From Rhabdophis nuchalis (Eukaryota; Chordata; Lepidosauria; Squamata; Natricidae), in NCBI GenBank assembly GCA_039707465.1, contig CM077647.1, positions 172,792,663 to 172,856,662 of the forward strand: a stretch of 64,000 nt of DNA. Reading direction: 5' to 3'. Below, piece by piece: positions 42,991 through 52,914 of this stretch. The position numbers were made by a program, and so were the translations under genes. Each line of letters begins with the position of its first letter. Position 1 is the stretch's first letter. The notes under the pieces were generated by a model that saw nothing but the letters and a program-made list of their open reading frames with translations, was not told the DNA's origin and did no database searches.

Positions 42991-43190
42991 GTGATGAAGA
43001 ATCTATGACACGTGTGTCACAAGTGGCACATGGAGCCATATTTGCCAGCACACAAACCGTCAGGTCCAGCGTGAATGTGCATGCCAACCAGCTGATTTTT
43101 GGCCTTCTGGAAGGCTGGGGAGGGACATTTTCACCCTCCCCAGGCTTTAGGAAATCCTCCAGAGCCTGGGGAGGATGAAAAACAGGTCCA
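42991..43190. repeat. hAT-like dispersed repeat fragment
   Basis: GACACGTGTGTCACAAGTGG, GGAGCCATATTTGCCAGCAC and GGCCTTCTGGAAGGCTGGGG. No flanking duplication found. Confidence 0.45.
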
Positions 43191-44015
43191 ATGGGCCAAC
43201 CGGCTCAGTGACTAAGAAGATGAATGTGTCAATCAGAAAGGTTGGCAGTTTGGTGGTTCGAATCCCTAGCGCTGCATATTTGTGGGATCGCATCCTGCCC
43301 CATACATCCCTTCGGCTGATTCACTCTCACAGAGAGGAACTTCTCCGGGTGCCGTCCACTAGGCAATGCCAGCGGGCGATGCCCAGGGGAAGGGCCTTCT
43401 CTGTGATGGGCCCGACCCTTTGGAATGACCTTCCCCCTGATATCAGAATGACCACAGACCTCCGCTCCTTCTGCCAGAAACTCAAAACTCACCTGTTCCA
43501 TCTAGCCGGCTTGGCCTAACTTCATGCTTCTCGCCCCAGTCTGTAATTTTAAATTATTTTATTCGGTTTTATGGGTCTAGTTTTAACTTTTATAAATTTG
43601 TACAGAAGACTATTTAATTTGATTTTAACTTTGTATGTATTGTTATGGTTTTAGTAGTTTTAATTTTACCTGTACACTGCCCCGAGTCCCTTTGGGGAGA
43701 AGGGGTGGTCTAGAAATCTAATAAAATAAATAAATAATAAATAATAGTGGAGTAAGCTCCTGTTACTTGTCCAAGCTTCTGGCAACCTAGCAGTTTGCAA
43801 AGTAAAGCAGAACTTAAAAATCCAAGTAGAAAAATAGGAACCACCTTTGGTGGGAAGGTAACAGCGTTCAATGCGCATTCAGCATTTAGTCATGCTGGCC
43901 ATATGACCACAGAGATGTCTGTGGACAGCGCTGGCTTTGAAACAGAGATGAGCATCGCCCCCTGGAGTTGAGAACAACTAACACATATATGGGAGGGGAG
44001 CCTTTACCTTTTAAG
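43191..44015 (+). mobile_element. Sauria-type SINE split by an L2 insert
   Basis: Head 43191-43278 (TTGGTGGTTCGAATCCCTAG), body 43746-44015 (GGAGTAAGCTCCTGTTACTT to GGGAGGGGAGCCTTTACC). The two halves join at the expected SINE position once the L2 is removed. Confidence 0.85.
43279..43745 (+). mobile_element. L2-like 3' end nested in the SINE
   Basis: GGATCGCATCCTGCCCCATA, LRLIHSHREELLRVPSTRQC, LWNDLPPDIRMTT, LFHLAGLA stop (43519), 3' UTR with CTGCCCCGAGTCCCTTTGG and an ATAAATAAATAATAAAT tail. Confidence 0.88.
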
Positions 44016-44306
44016 GAAACAATTTGTTAGCAAATGTTGTAACACTAAGGCTCTAGCCCTGTTCTATGATCTGTAATAAGGAAGTTTATTTTCTAACTCC
44101 TTGAATCATTTTGCGAATTTTCCAGCTCTTTCTTTTAGTTAATATACAAAAAAAAAAAATGGCCCTTTCTCTTATTAAGTCAGAGGAAAAAATGGGTACT
44201 AACCCTTTTCAAAGGACTGGAATGTTAATTGTGAAATTCACATGCTAGTTAGCTTCACAGAAATGTATTGGTCAATTCACTGAGGGGATCTTTTCTTCCA
44301 ACAGAT

Positions 44307-44337
44307 ATGTAAATTGAGACACTATTTCCTCTTTAAA
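44307..44337 (+). promoter_or_regulatory. V16 promoter: octamer variant plus TTTAAA
   Basis: ATGTAAAT at 44307-44314, TTTAAA at 44332-44337. Confidence 0.75.
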
Positions 44338-44441
44338 AGCTCCACAGGTTCCCTCTTCAGACAACACCCACCAACATAAACCTTGTGCTATTTCCTGAAA
44401 CCTCTCCTGTCAATTTCATCTATTCATTAGAGAAGTAAAAA

Positions 44442-44863
44442 ATGTGATTAAACCTTGTGTCCATACTATTAGTCTTCAAAGGTAATTATTTCCTCCATTG
44501 AAAGTTAATTTCCAAGTCATGCTCTTGTATGCAGGAGATCTCATTAAAATATATATTTCTTTTTATGAGTCCAATCTCAAACACAGTTGTTGGAATCTGG
44601 GGGGGGATGTGGGAAGACCCGGAGAATCCCTCCATGTCTCCTGCCAAGTCTCCAGATTCACCTTCAGTAGCTCATGGATGGTGTGGGTGAGAGAGGCTCC
44701 AGGGAAAGAACTGGAATGGGTTCCAGGCATCTACTCTGATTTTGGTAAAACCTACTACTCAGGCAAAGTCGAGGGATGCTTCAGCATCCTCAGGGACAAT
44801 GCCAGAAGACAGCTGTATCTGCCTCAGAGCTGAAGACACAGGAGTCTATTACTGTGTTGGAAG
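44442..44863 (+). pseudogene. IGHV: IGHV segment V16, multiple lesions
   Basis: Leader exon 44442-44481: codon 2 is TGA (TGG in relatives). The acceptor TTTTTAG is TTTTTAT (44560-44566). In FR1 a G run of eight bases (seven expected) shifts the frame. FR3 has lost about 11 nt (CAAATGAACAG) after LYL. CDR1 region SRFTFSSSW, FR2 VWVREAPGKELEWVP and the YYCV end can still be read in pieces. The heptamer is intact. One of the oldest inactive members of the 40-nt-leader class. Confidence 0.92.
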
Positions 44864-44902
44864 CACAGTGAGAGGAAGTGAATCTGAAGCCAAACAGGAA
44901 CC
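44864..44902 (+). other. V16 RSS, mutated nonamer
   Basis: CACAGTG (44864-44870), 23-bp spacer, ACAGGAACC (44894-44902). Confidence 0.85.
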
Positions 44903-45169
44903 TTCATTTCTTCAAACCAGGTCTTCAACTTGACTGAGCCCCAGACCATGATTAGTCCATGAGTCCATCAATGTCTACTGAGGAATTTAGGGCTCTCAGT
45001 AGAGCTGACCTTTTTTTTCTGGGTATCAGAGAGTTTGGTAAACAAAATGAACATTCCAGGTTGTCCTTCCCTGTTTACAAGGATGATTTGGCTTCACTGG
45101 AATTGAATGTGGACCTTAAGGAGCAAGTCAGAAGGAAGGAAATGAAGCTTTAGTATAATCCTTTTCAAG

Positions 45170-45682
45170 ATCATGTCATGTGTTAATACCTTTATGATGC
45201 CTTGGTAAGGCCAAACTTAGAATACTGCATTCAGTTTGGGTCACCACGATGTAAAAAATATATGGAGATTCTAGAACGAGCACAGAGAAGAGCAATAACG
45301 ATGATTAGGGGACTGGAGACTAAGACATATGAAGAACGGTTGCAGGAACTGGGTAGGTCTAGTTTAATGAAAAGAAGGACTAGGGGAGACAGGATAGCAG
45401 TCTTCCAATATCTCAGGGGCTGCCCTAAAGAAGAGAGAGTCAAGCTATTCTCCACAGCATCTGAGAGTAAGACAAGAAGCAATGGATGGAAACTAATCAA
45501 GGAGAGAAGCAACTTCGGACTAAGGAGGCATTTTCTGACAGTTAGAACAATTAATCAGTGGAACATCTTACCTGCAGAAGTTGTAAATGCTCTAACACTG
45601 GAAGAGATTGGATAATTATTTGTCTGAAGGGTTTCCTGTCTAAGCCGGAACTTGGACTAGAAGACCCCCAAGGTCCATTCCA
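45170..45682 (+). mobile_element. CR1 LINE 3' fragment
   Basis: Frame 45202-45615: [70 protein letters not shown]. The 3' signature is degraded (GGAACTTGGACTAGAAGACC). Confidence 0.9.
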
Positions 45683-45683
45683 A

Positions 45684-45774
45684 CTCTTCTCTTCTCTTCT
45701 CTTCTCTTCTCTTCTCTTCTCTTCTCTTCTCTTCTCTTCTCTTCTATTCTATTCTATTCTATTCTATTCTATTC
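45684..45774 (+). repeat. CR1-seeded (TCTTC)n/(TATTC)n microsatellite
   Basis: About 12 CTTCT units change to about six CTATT units, starting at the CR1 3' end CCATTCCAACTC. Confidence 0.95.
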
Positions 45775-46035
45775 GAAACTGCCAACGCAGCTTCAAAAAA
45801 ATGGAAAATAATGTAAATGGCTTAAACATTCCAGTTTCATCTTCCCTTTTTACATTGTGATCGATCTTCAGAAAATAATGGAATGGAATATTGTCCTTTA
45901 GTATCATGGCAGAAGCCTGGAAATGAAACTTTAGAATGAACCTTCTAAATATCTAAACTATCATTCAGCTATTGAGGAAACATCTACACCAAAAGAATCT
46001 CCTTGGAGAATATGGACCATACTTCCTTCCTCATT

Positions 46036-46060
46036 TTTGACCCTAGGGGGCAATGCTGTT
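46036..46060 (+). promoter_or_regulatory. CTCF-like motif upstream of V17
   Basis: GACCCTAGGGGGCAATGCTG aligns with CCACTAGGGGGC with about two mismatches, in the conserved intergenic block. Motif resemblance only. Confidence 0.3.
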
Positions 46061-46244
46061 GCATGAAATCCCATTGTTGAAGTAACTGGTGGGGGTAGGG
46101 AAAGGAATTGAAAGAACAGTCATTAGATATTTTGGAGGTCAGAATCTTTTAAAAAAATGTTATTGTAATAATTCAATGAAAAGATCTCAAGAAAATTTTA
46201 CATCTCAGGAGTCTTCAATATGAAACTCAGAAATTTAATCAAAT

Positions 46245-46560
46245 CTTGGGCACATATTATCCCATGTGGTGGACATGTCCAAAAGAAAAGAAAATTGAAA
46301 AAAAATGCATTTGGGGTTAGAGAAAAATGTTAAGGCAGCATGTTGCTTTTAAGGCAGAACTATTTTTATTAGGCACAATACCAGAAAAATACAATAAAGG
46401 GAATGTATATTTAATATTACACATTTTGACAGCAGCAAGAATCATATTTGCACAATACTGGAAAAGCAAGGAAACACCTACAGAAGAATACATAATAAAA
46501 AAAATGTTAGACTAACACTGAAGGTAAAAGAAAAAGAAGACTCAGGTGTGTCTATTAACG
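46245..46560 (+). mobile_element. L1-like LINE fragment
   Basis: Frame 46327-46515 reads LFLLGTIPEKYNKGNVYLIL then HILTAARIIFAQYWKSKETP, the L1 ORF2 C-terminal pattern; AHIIPCGGHV before it matches the WWxCPK region in decayed form. Confidence 0.7.
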
Positions 46561-46692
46561 CACAGGGGGAAAAATTGGGTGCCAACCATTTTCTTAGCAC
46601 CAGAATGTTAAAATTGGAAAATGCACATACAAGTGATGCTCACATAAATGTGTGAATCAATTTCCCCAAGGGGCTCTTTTATCCCAAATGAT

Positions 46693-46723
46693 ATGCAAAT
46701 CAAGGCTCAATTTCCGCTTTAAA
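46693..46723 (+). promoter_or_regulatory. V17 promoter: perfect octamer plus TTTAAA
   Basis: ATGCAAAT at 46693-46700, TTTAAA at 46718-46723. Confidence 0.88.
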
Positions 46724-46812
46724 GGAGGCCCATTTTCAGACAACTCCCACAACCTGTGGTATTTCCTGAAAACTCTCCTGACACTTCCCTCCATTCATTA
46801 GAGGGAGCAAAA

Positions 46813-47242
46813 ATGTGGCTGAACCTTGTGTCCCTGCTAGTAATCCTCAAAGGTAATTATTTCCACTATATAAAGTTTATTTCTGCTCCTCTGTGCAGGA
46901 GAACTCATTAAAAACAATCCTTTTGCTTTTCAGGAGTCCAATCTCAAGTCCAGTTGGTAGAGTCCGGAGGGGATGTGAGAAGACCTGGGGAGTCCCTCCG
47001 TCTCTCCTGCCAAGCCTCTGGATTCACCTTCACAAGCTACTGGATACACTGGCTGAGGCAAGCTCCAGGGAAAGGCCTGGAATGGGTTGCACTCATCTAT
47101 ACCGATTCTAGTAAAACATTGTACTCTGACAAAGTAAAAGGTCGCTTCACCATCTCCAGGGACAATGTCAAAAGCCAGCAGTATCTGCAAATGAACAGCC
47201 TCAAGGCTGAAGACACAGGAGTCTATTACTGTGCAAGAGAGA
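46813..47242 (+). CDS. IGHV: IGHV segment V17, intact
   Basis: Leader exon 46813-46852 (40 nt, [14 protein letters not shown]), intron 46853-46933 (acceptor TTTTCAG), V exon 46934-47242. [21 protein letters not shown]1 [10 protein letters not shown]2 [15 protein letters not shown] (Val to Leu after Trp41), CDR2 [10 protein letters not shown]3 [20 protein letters not shown], end GVYYCARET. Its leader matches the V13 group, while its CDR2 matches V7 of the other group, a mosaic that suggests exchange between groups. Confidence 0.93.
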
Positions 47243-47281
47243 CACAGTGAGAGGAAGTGAATCTGAAGCCAAACAAGAACC
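47243..47281 (+). other. V17 23-RSS
   Basis: CACAGTG (47243-47249), 23-bp spacer, ACAAGAACC (47273-47281, one mismatch). Confidence 0.92.
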
Positions 47282-47439
47282 TTTCTTTCTTCGGAGCAGC
47301 TCTTCAACGTGACTGAGCCTCAGAGTTTCGATTAATCAGTGATGATTGATCACTGATCTAGTGAGGATTTCATGAAGGACTGATTTGTTTTAGGTATCGG
47401 AGTCTTTCCTATAAGAAAATGAAAAATTCCAAGTTCACC

Positions 47440-47830
47440 TTCTCTGTTTGAAAGCCAATGCAATCCTAAGCTGTATTAACAGAGATACAGAATCAAGATC
47501 ATGTGAAGTACTACGAAGACCACACAACTGGAACAGTGCATCCAGTTTTGCTCACCACATTATAAAAAAGTTGTGGAGACTTTGGAAAAAAGTCAGAGAA
47601 GAGCAACAAAGATTATTGGGCACCTTAAGGCTGAGACATGTGAAGAACAGTTGCAGGAATTGGGTAGGGCTGGTATAATGAAAAGAAGGACTAGGAGTGA
47701 TACCATTACAGTGTTTGGAAGGGCTGGTATAAAGAAAAAGGAGTCGAACTATTCTCCGAAGTACTAGAAGGCAAGACAAGAAACAATGGATGGAAACATT
47801 ATCAAGGAGAGAAGCAGCTTAGAATTCAAT
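47440..47830 (+). mobile_element. Degenerate CR1 fragment carried with V units
   Basis: CTGTATTAACAGAGATACAG, METLEKSQRRATKIIGHLKA, EEQLQELGRAGIMKRRT. Decayed copies at the same place behind V13 (36917), V19 (50605), V20 (51845), V21 (55690) and V23 (63515) show one ancestral insertion multiplied by duplication. Confidence 0.8.
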
Positions 47831-48154
47831 ATGAAACTGAGAATTTTTATAATGAGATGGATTTTAGTTTTCGTCCCCAGAGAAACGTATCTATGTTTCT
47901 CAAATCTTTGCTGGAAAAGGAAACAAAATGTCTTATTCAGTACACATATAAATCAGTTAAAATATATCATAAATATAAATATATACCCCAAACCAGAAGA
48001 TTTTAATTCTTTCAATGGAATTTAAAAGAATCTATAATTTCGAGTGAGCATAATCCTTATTGGGAAGCCATGCCTGGGTTTAAACCAGGTAACCTACAGC
48101 AAACACAATATTTTGCATAATACAAAGTTAATTATTTATCATTCTATTTGAATT

Positions 48155-48465
48155 GAGATCCTATATTGGGTACATAGTGAGGCCTTTGAACTCTGGCACT
48201 GGAGAAGACTCCAGCGAGTCCCTTAGGCTGCAAGGCGATCCCACTGGTCAATCCTAGAGGAGATCAACCCTGACTGTCTTTAGAAGGCCAGAGCCTGAAG
48301 AGGAAACTCAAAGACTTTGGCCACCTAATGAGAAAGAAAGACTCACTGGTGAAGAGTCTAATGCTAGGAAAGATTGAGGAAAAAGAAGAAGGGGACGGCA
48401 GAGAATGAGGTGGCTGGATGGAGTCATTGAAACAGGAGGTTTGAGCTTAAATGGACTCCAACATT
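48155..48465 (+). mobile_element. Bov-B LINE C-terminal fragment
   Basis: GGCACTGGAGAAGACTCCAG, TAGAGGAGATCAACCCTGAC, GAAGAGTCTAATGCTAGG and ATGAGGTGGCTGGATGGAGT, the Bov-B order with frameshifts. Confidence 0.82.
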
Positions 48466-48555
48466 TATTTTCAAAAATTGTTAGCATGTGTTCATCATCT
48501 GCTTTTTTGGAAATGTTAAAAATTTGCAAACCTTTGCTTTAATTATTCTAATGCA

Positions 48556-48682
48556 GGACTGTCAAACTCCCGTCCCATGGACCGGATGCATTATATGCTT
48601 GCCATGCCCATGCCCAGTTTAGGGTATGGGGGGAAAGTCCAAATATGTCTCGTGATGCCACCAGGATGATGTGAGTTTGACA
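48556..48682. mobile_element. hAT-type MITE (TGTCAAACTC family)
   Basis: GGACTGTCAAACTCC to GTGAGTTTGACA ends; flanks CTAATGCA (48548-48555) and CTAATGTA (48683-48690) match at 7 of 8. Same family as 40519-40750. Confidence 0.75.
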
Positions 48683-48806
48683 CTAATGTAAAGGCTGCCT
48701 TCACTTTCCTTAGGGTTGGCATATTATGTGAAATTCAACCCTTTAAGGGAGTGTGCAAGAAAAGTAGGGCATAAATGCCCCAAGGAGCTCTTTTATCTCA
48801 ACCAAT

Positions 48807-48837
48807 ATGTAAATGGAGGTGTGATTTCCCCTTTAAA
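48807..48837 (+). promoter_or_regulatory. V18 promoter: octamer variant plus TTTAAA
   Basis: ATGTAAAT at 48807-48814, TTTAAA at 48832-48837. Confidence 0.78.
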
Positions 48838-48945
48838 GCAGCCAGTTGATTTCCCGTTTCAGGCTACACCCACCAACTCAAAGTTTGTGCACTGTCCCAT
48901 ATTCTCTCTTATTAATTCTCTTCCATTCCTTACAAGGGAGCAATT

Positions 48946-49384
48946 ATGAATTTGTGCCTGTACTTGCTGCCCTTACTAGCAGTCCTCCAAGGTAAGTGTC
49001 TTGTCCCTATTCAGGATCGTTCAATGTGTTCTGACTGTATACAGGAGATTTCATTGAAACACTTTTCTTTTTAGGAGTCCAATCTCAAGTCCAGTTGGTG
49101 GAGTCTGGAGGGGATGTGAGAAGACCTGGGGAGTCCCTCCATCTCTCCTGCCAAGCCTCTGGATTCACCTTCCGCAGTTACTGGATGAGCTGGGTGAGAC
49201 AGGCTCCAGGGAAAGGACTGGAATGGGTGGCCCGCATAAGTACAGGTTCACCTCCTTCCACTTACTACCCAGACAAAGTCAAGGGATGATTCACCATCTC
49301 CAGGGATGATTCCCTCAGCCAGTTGCATCTACAAATGAACAGCCTCAAACCGGAGGACACATCTGTCTATTATTGTGTGAGAGA
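48946..49384 (+). pseudogene. IGHV: IGHV segment V18, FR3 stop codon
   Basis: Leader exon 48946-48991 (46 nt, ATG AAT TTG TGC), intron 48992-49074, V exon 49075-49384. [21 protein letters not shown]1 [10 protein letters not shown]2 [18 protein letters not shown]2 ISTGSPPST (nine residues), then KVKG and TGA at 49287-49289 where relatives have CGC (Arg). After the stop the frame continues [15 protein letters not shown] and ends VYYCVRD. Sister of V12 by CDR2 length and FR3 DDS. A two-base change in one codon is the only coding defect. Confidence 0.92.
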
Positions 49385-49423
49385 CACATTGAGAGGAAGT
49401 GAATCTGAAACCAGACAAAAACT
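49385..49423 (+). other. V18 RSS, one heptamer mismatch
   Basis: CACATTG (49385-49391), 23-bp spacer, ACAAAAACT (49415-49423). Confidence 0.85.
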
Positions 49424-49629
49424 TTCTCTATCTTTGAGTAGCTCTCAAATTTAGCCAGTCATAGAAATTTGAATATATATATACATTTGCACTAGGATTG
49501 GGAAGGACTGAATAAATCTGTATCAATTCAGTTTAGTTTATATACAATTGAAAATTCCAGGATAAAATAAATAGATAACCATTAAAGCCTATGATAAAAT
49601 CCAGTGTGTCAATTATACATGGTCTAACT

Positions 49630-49971
49630 CAGGGGTCTGCAACCTTAATCAATCAAAGAGCCACAAAGGTGTTAACCAGAAGCCCTCTGTTCAATTCTGG
49701 AGCCGACTGGAAGTCCCATTTCCCCACCATAGAGTCTATTCCTAGTGCGGAATGATTTTTCCTCTACCTGTCCTAACCAAAAGGCTTATCAATTGTGGAG
49801 CTGACCAGAAAACCCATCACTTGTCATAGAGACTCTGCCTTGCATGCCTAACTCCCCCCCCTCAAACGAGAAGCTCCTCTCAACATTGTGTTGCCGACTG
49901 GCAACAGGGAGACGCAGCAGATGGATGAAAGAGCCACATGCAGCTCCAGAGCCAAAGGTTGCTGACCCCTG
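49630..49971. mobile_element. hAT-type MITE with perfect 8-bp TSD
   Basis: 342 bp with inverted ends CAGGGGTCTGCAACC and GGTTGCTGACCCCTG. GTCTAACT is duplicated at 49622-49629 and 49972-49979. The paralogous site near 37207 (GGTCTAACTATACTAAAG) is uninterrupted. Confidence 0.93.
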
Positions 49972-50104
49972 GTCTAACTATACTAAAATTATAATCCATA
50001 ACCTGTGTGGCCCATAGTCAGTTTTATAATAAAACTGAAAGGAATAAGCAGCGCAACGGGTTTGCAACATTTGCGACAACTATGGTGTTTTAGACATGTT
50101 TTTT

Positions 50105-50260
50105 CCGATGTGTGCAGAATATAGCCACCTGTGCTGTAGTTATGGAATATTCAAATACTTTGGCTATCACTAGAGAAGAGACTAATGCTGGCAACGATGG
50201 AGGGCAAAAGAAGATGGGGATGAGAGAGAATGAGATGGTTGGATGGCATCAAAAACATAG
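50105..50260 (+). mobile_element. Bov-B remnant
   Basis: GAGACTAATGCTGGCAACGA, TGGAGGGCAAAAGAAGATGG, TGAGATGGTTGGATGGCATC. Short and frameshifted. Confidence 0.65.
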
Positions 50261-50366
50261 GCTATTTTGCAGCCGTGGTGGGTGGATGGGTGGGCAGGGG
50301 CACCCCCAGTTCAGTGCTACCAGTTTGGGCAAACCAGTCCAAACTGACTGAATATCACCTCTGATA

Positions 50367-50401
50367 CCAGAAGACTCCGCAATCTATTACTGTGCAAGAG
50401 A
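50367..50401 (+). pseudogene. IGHV: IGHV 3' remnant V19
   Basis: CAGAAGACTCCGCAATCTAT and TACTGTGCAAGAGA encode the FR3 end (EDSAIYYCAR), followed by a decayed RSS. Nothing upstream resembles a V exon; a dispersed repeat (CCAGTTTGGGCAAACCAG) borders it. Only the last 35 nt of the gene survive. Confidence 0.85.
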
Positions 50402-50440
50402 CACAAAAGGGGGAAGTGAATCTGAAGCCAAATGAAAACA
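50402..50440 (+). other. V19 decayed RSS
   Basis: CACAAAA (50402-50408), 23 bp, ATGAAAACA (50432-50440). Confidence 0.7.
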
Positions 50441-50604
50441 TCTCTTTCTTCCCTCTTCCACTTAACTGAGTCCAGGTCCTGGTCAAGTCAATGAAGTTTG
50501 ATTGCTTGCAAGTGAGAATTTCAGGCAGAACTGATTTCTTCTAAGTAGCTGAGAGTTTGCCATAAGAAAACCAAAAATTCCAGGTTAACTTACTAGGTTT
50601 GAAA

Positions 50605-50815
50605 GCCAGTAGTTCCATTACCAGAGGGATAGAATCAAAGGCATGTGAAGTGCAAGAACCACTTCATAAAGCCTGAGTAAGATCACATCTGGAATACTGT
50701 ACCCAGTTTTGGTCACCACATTATTAAAAAGATATGGAGACTTTGGAAGGAGGACAGAGAAGAGCAATTAAGAGGGTTAAAAGTCTGGAGGGTAAAACAC
50801 ATGAAGAACGGTTAG
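50605..50815 (+). mobile_element. Decayed CR1 fragment behind V19
   Basis: TTTTGGTCACCACATTATTA, GACTTTGGAAGGAGGACAG and GAAGAGCAATTAAGAGG, as behind V17. Confidence 0.65.
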
Positions 50816-51077
50816 AAGCTTTATTTCCAAAATTTCTAGACTTTTGACATCCTCTCTAATAAATAAGTTTACTCTATTGTTTTGCATCATTTTGAGAAGT
50901 GTTGAATTTATTTTCAAGCTTTTTTACTTAAGGTACAATAAATTAGTCCTTTCTCCCATTAAATGACAGGGGTGAAATTTAACTCATTCCTTTTCTTAAT
51001 TTAAAAATGCACAAGAAATGTACATTGATTAAAATGTATTAAACAAAGCCCTGCATGGCTCTTTTATCCCAATAGAT

Positions 51078-51108
51078 ATGCAAATCAAGACACAATTTCC
51101 CCTTTAAA
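51078..51108 (+). promoter_or_regulatory. V20 promoter: perfect octamer plus TTTAAA
   Basis: ATGCAAAT at 51078-51085, TTTAAA at 51103-51108. Confidence 0.88.
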
Positions 51109-51205
51109 GGAGTCTCAATGGTTTGCCTTTTCGGACATCTCCCACCAACAAAAACCTTGTGCTATTTTCAGAATCCTCTCCTATCAATTTTATCTATTAG
51201 GAAAA

Positions 51206-51637
51206 ATGTGGTTAAACCTTCTGTCCATACTGGTAGTCCTCAAAGGTAATTATGCCCCCTGTGTAAAGTTTATTGCTATATTCTGCTCTTGCATGCAGGA
51301 GAACTATTTTAAAAGCTCCTTTCTTTTTAGGTATCCAATCTCAAGTCCAGTTGGTGGAGTCTGGAGGGGATGTGAGAAGACCTGGGGAGTCCCTCCATCT
51401 CTCCTGCCAAGCCTCTGGATTCTCCTTCAGCAGCTCTGGCATGGACTGGGCAAGACAGGCGCCAGGGAAAGGGCTGGAATGGGTGGCACACGTAAACTCT
51501 ATTTCCAATGATTTCAACTACTCAGACAAAGTCAAGGGACGCTTCACCATCTCCAGGGACAATGCCCAAAGCCAGCTTTATCTGCAAATGAACAGCCTCA
51601 AAGCTGAAGACACAGCAGTCTATTACTGTGCAAGATA
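51206..51637 (+). CDS. IGHV: IGHV segment V20, intact
   Basis: Leader exon 51206-51245 (40 nt, [14 protein letters not shown]), intron 51246-51330, V exon 51331-51637. Signal end GIQSQVQ (Val to Ile), [19 protein letters not shown]1 [10 protein letters not shown]2 [18 protein letters not shown]2 [10 protein letters not shown]3 [20 protein letters not shown], end VYYCARY. CDR1 and CDR2 resemble the dead V22 ([16 protein letters not shown]). The frame runs open past the RSS to 51731 by chance. No defect. Confidence 0.94.
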
Positions 51638-51676
51638 CACAGTGAGAGGAAGTGAATCTGAAGCCAAGCAAAAACC
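51638..51676 (+). other. V20 23-RSS
   Basis: CACAGTG (51638-51644), 23-bp spacer, GCAAAAACC (51668-51676). Confidence 0.94.
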
Positions 51677-51844
51677 TTCCTTTCTTCACTCTTCAACTTT
51701 ATGGAGCCCCACATCCTGGATTAGTCATTGAGGATTCATCAGTGTCCATTGAGAGCTTCAGGAAGGACTGATTCATTATAGATATCACAGAGTTTGCTGT
51801 AAGAAAAAATGAAAAATCCCAAATTCATCAATCCGTTTAAAAGA

Positions 51845-52100
51845 CAGTGTAAACCTTGGCTGCATTAACAGACTGATAAAATCAAGATTACATGAAGAGT
51901 TACTTTATAAAGCCGTTGGAAGATCATTCCTGGAATGATGCATGCAGTTTTGGTCACCACATTAATAAAAAGATATTTAGACTTTGGAACGAGGGCAGAG
52001 AAGAGCAATAAGATGATTGACATCTGGAGGCTAAACCGTACGAAGAACAGTTGCAGGATTTGTACGGCTTCTCTAATGAAAAGAAGGAGTAGGGGTGCCT
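51845..52100 (+). mobile_element. Decayed CR1 fragment behind V20
   Basis: GCATGCAGTTTTGGTCACCA, AGACTTTGGAACGAGGGCAG, ACGAAGAACAGTTGCAGG. Same ancestral insertion as behind V17. Confidence 0.7.
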
Positions 52101-52189
52101 TTTTTCATTAAACAAAATAAACGTTAAGGGAGAAATCTTATAGTAAACCAGAGATGTGATAGCCTTTTAATATATTCTCTAATAAATTA

Positions 52190-52582
52190 GAGGGATGCGG
52201 TGGCTCAGTGGATAAGAAGCTGAGTTGTTGATCAGAAAGGTCAGACGTTCAGTGGTTCGAATCCCTAGTGCAGCGTAATGTGGTGAGCTCCCGCTAATTC
52301 CCCAGCTTCTGTCAACCTAGCAGTTTGAAAGCACGTAAAAATGCAAGTAGAAAAGTAGGAAACACCTTTGGTTGGAAGGTAACAGTGTTCTATGCACCTT
52401 TGGCATTTAGTCATACCTCGCCACATGTTCACAGAGAGGTCTTTGGACAAAGTGGACTCTTCCACTTTGAAACAAAGAGGAGCACCACCCTCTAGAGTCG
52501 GGGACAACTTGTAGATATGTACATTGCATGTAGGGACCAGTCTCTATTTTTTATACTTGCATTTTTATGTATTTTCGAACGG
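52190..52582. mobile_element. Sauria-type SINE (+) joined to a minus-strand SINE piece
   Basis: Plus copy 52190-52531 (GGGATGCGGTGGCTCAGTGG to AGAGTCGGGGACAACTTG), then a short minus-strand SINE stretch (CTATTTTTTATACTTGCATT, 52545-52582). The same tail-to-tail pairing occurs at 52915-53440, so one pair is a copy of the other. Confidence 0.75.
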
Positions 52583-52910
52583 ATCTTTGGGGTTTCTTAT
52601 GATGTTGCCTATTTTTTGGTCAGTGTTGAAGGCTGTCTTGATATTGTGCTTGTGGAGAATTTTGCTGATTTTATCTGTGATGTCTTTGATGTAAGGGAGG
52701 AGGGGGATGCCATTATCCTGTTCTGTGTCTCGGTTCTTGGGGGGTGTCTCCTTTTGGATTAGGTTGGTAATTGTTTTTCTTTGGAATCCATTGGAGATTA
52801 ATATGTTTGTGAGAGTGTGTAATTCAGTTTTCAGGTGGTCTTTGTTGGCTAGGCCTTTGGTTCTGGAGATGAGGGTCTTGGCTACAGACTTGATTATCTT
52901 CTCCAATAAA
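52583..52910 (-). mobile_element. Penelope-like element fragment
   Basis: Minus strand encodes KSVAKTLISRTKGLANKDHL, ILISNGFQRKTITNLI, DNGIPLLPYIKDITDKISKI and NTDQKIGNIIRNPKDP, the C-terminal RT stretch preceding the GIY-YIG domain in Penelope-like elements. The RT core and GIY-YIG are absent. It lies between two Sauria SINE pairs. Confidence 0.75.
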
Positions 52911-52914
52911 TTAT

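Noticed and set aside
49287..49289. V18 stop as a possible sequencing error
   Set aside because: CGC to TGA needs two changes, so a simple base-call error is less likely; kept as a pseudogene.
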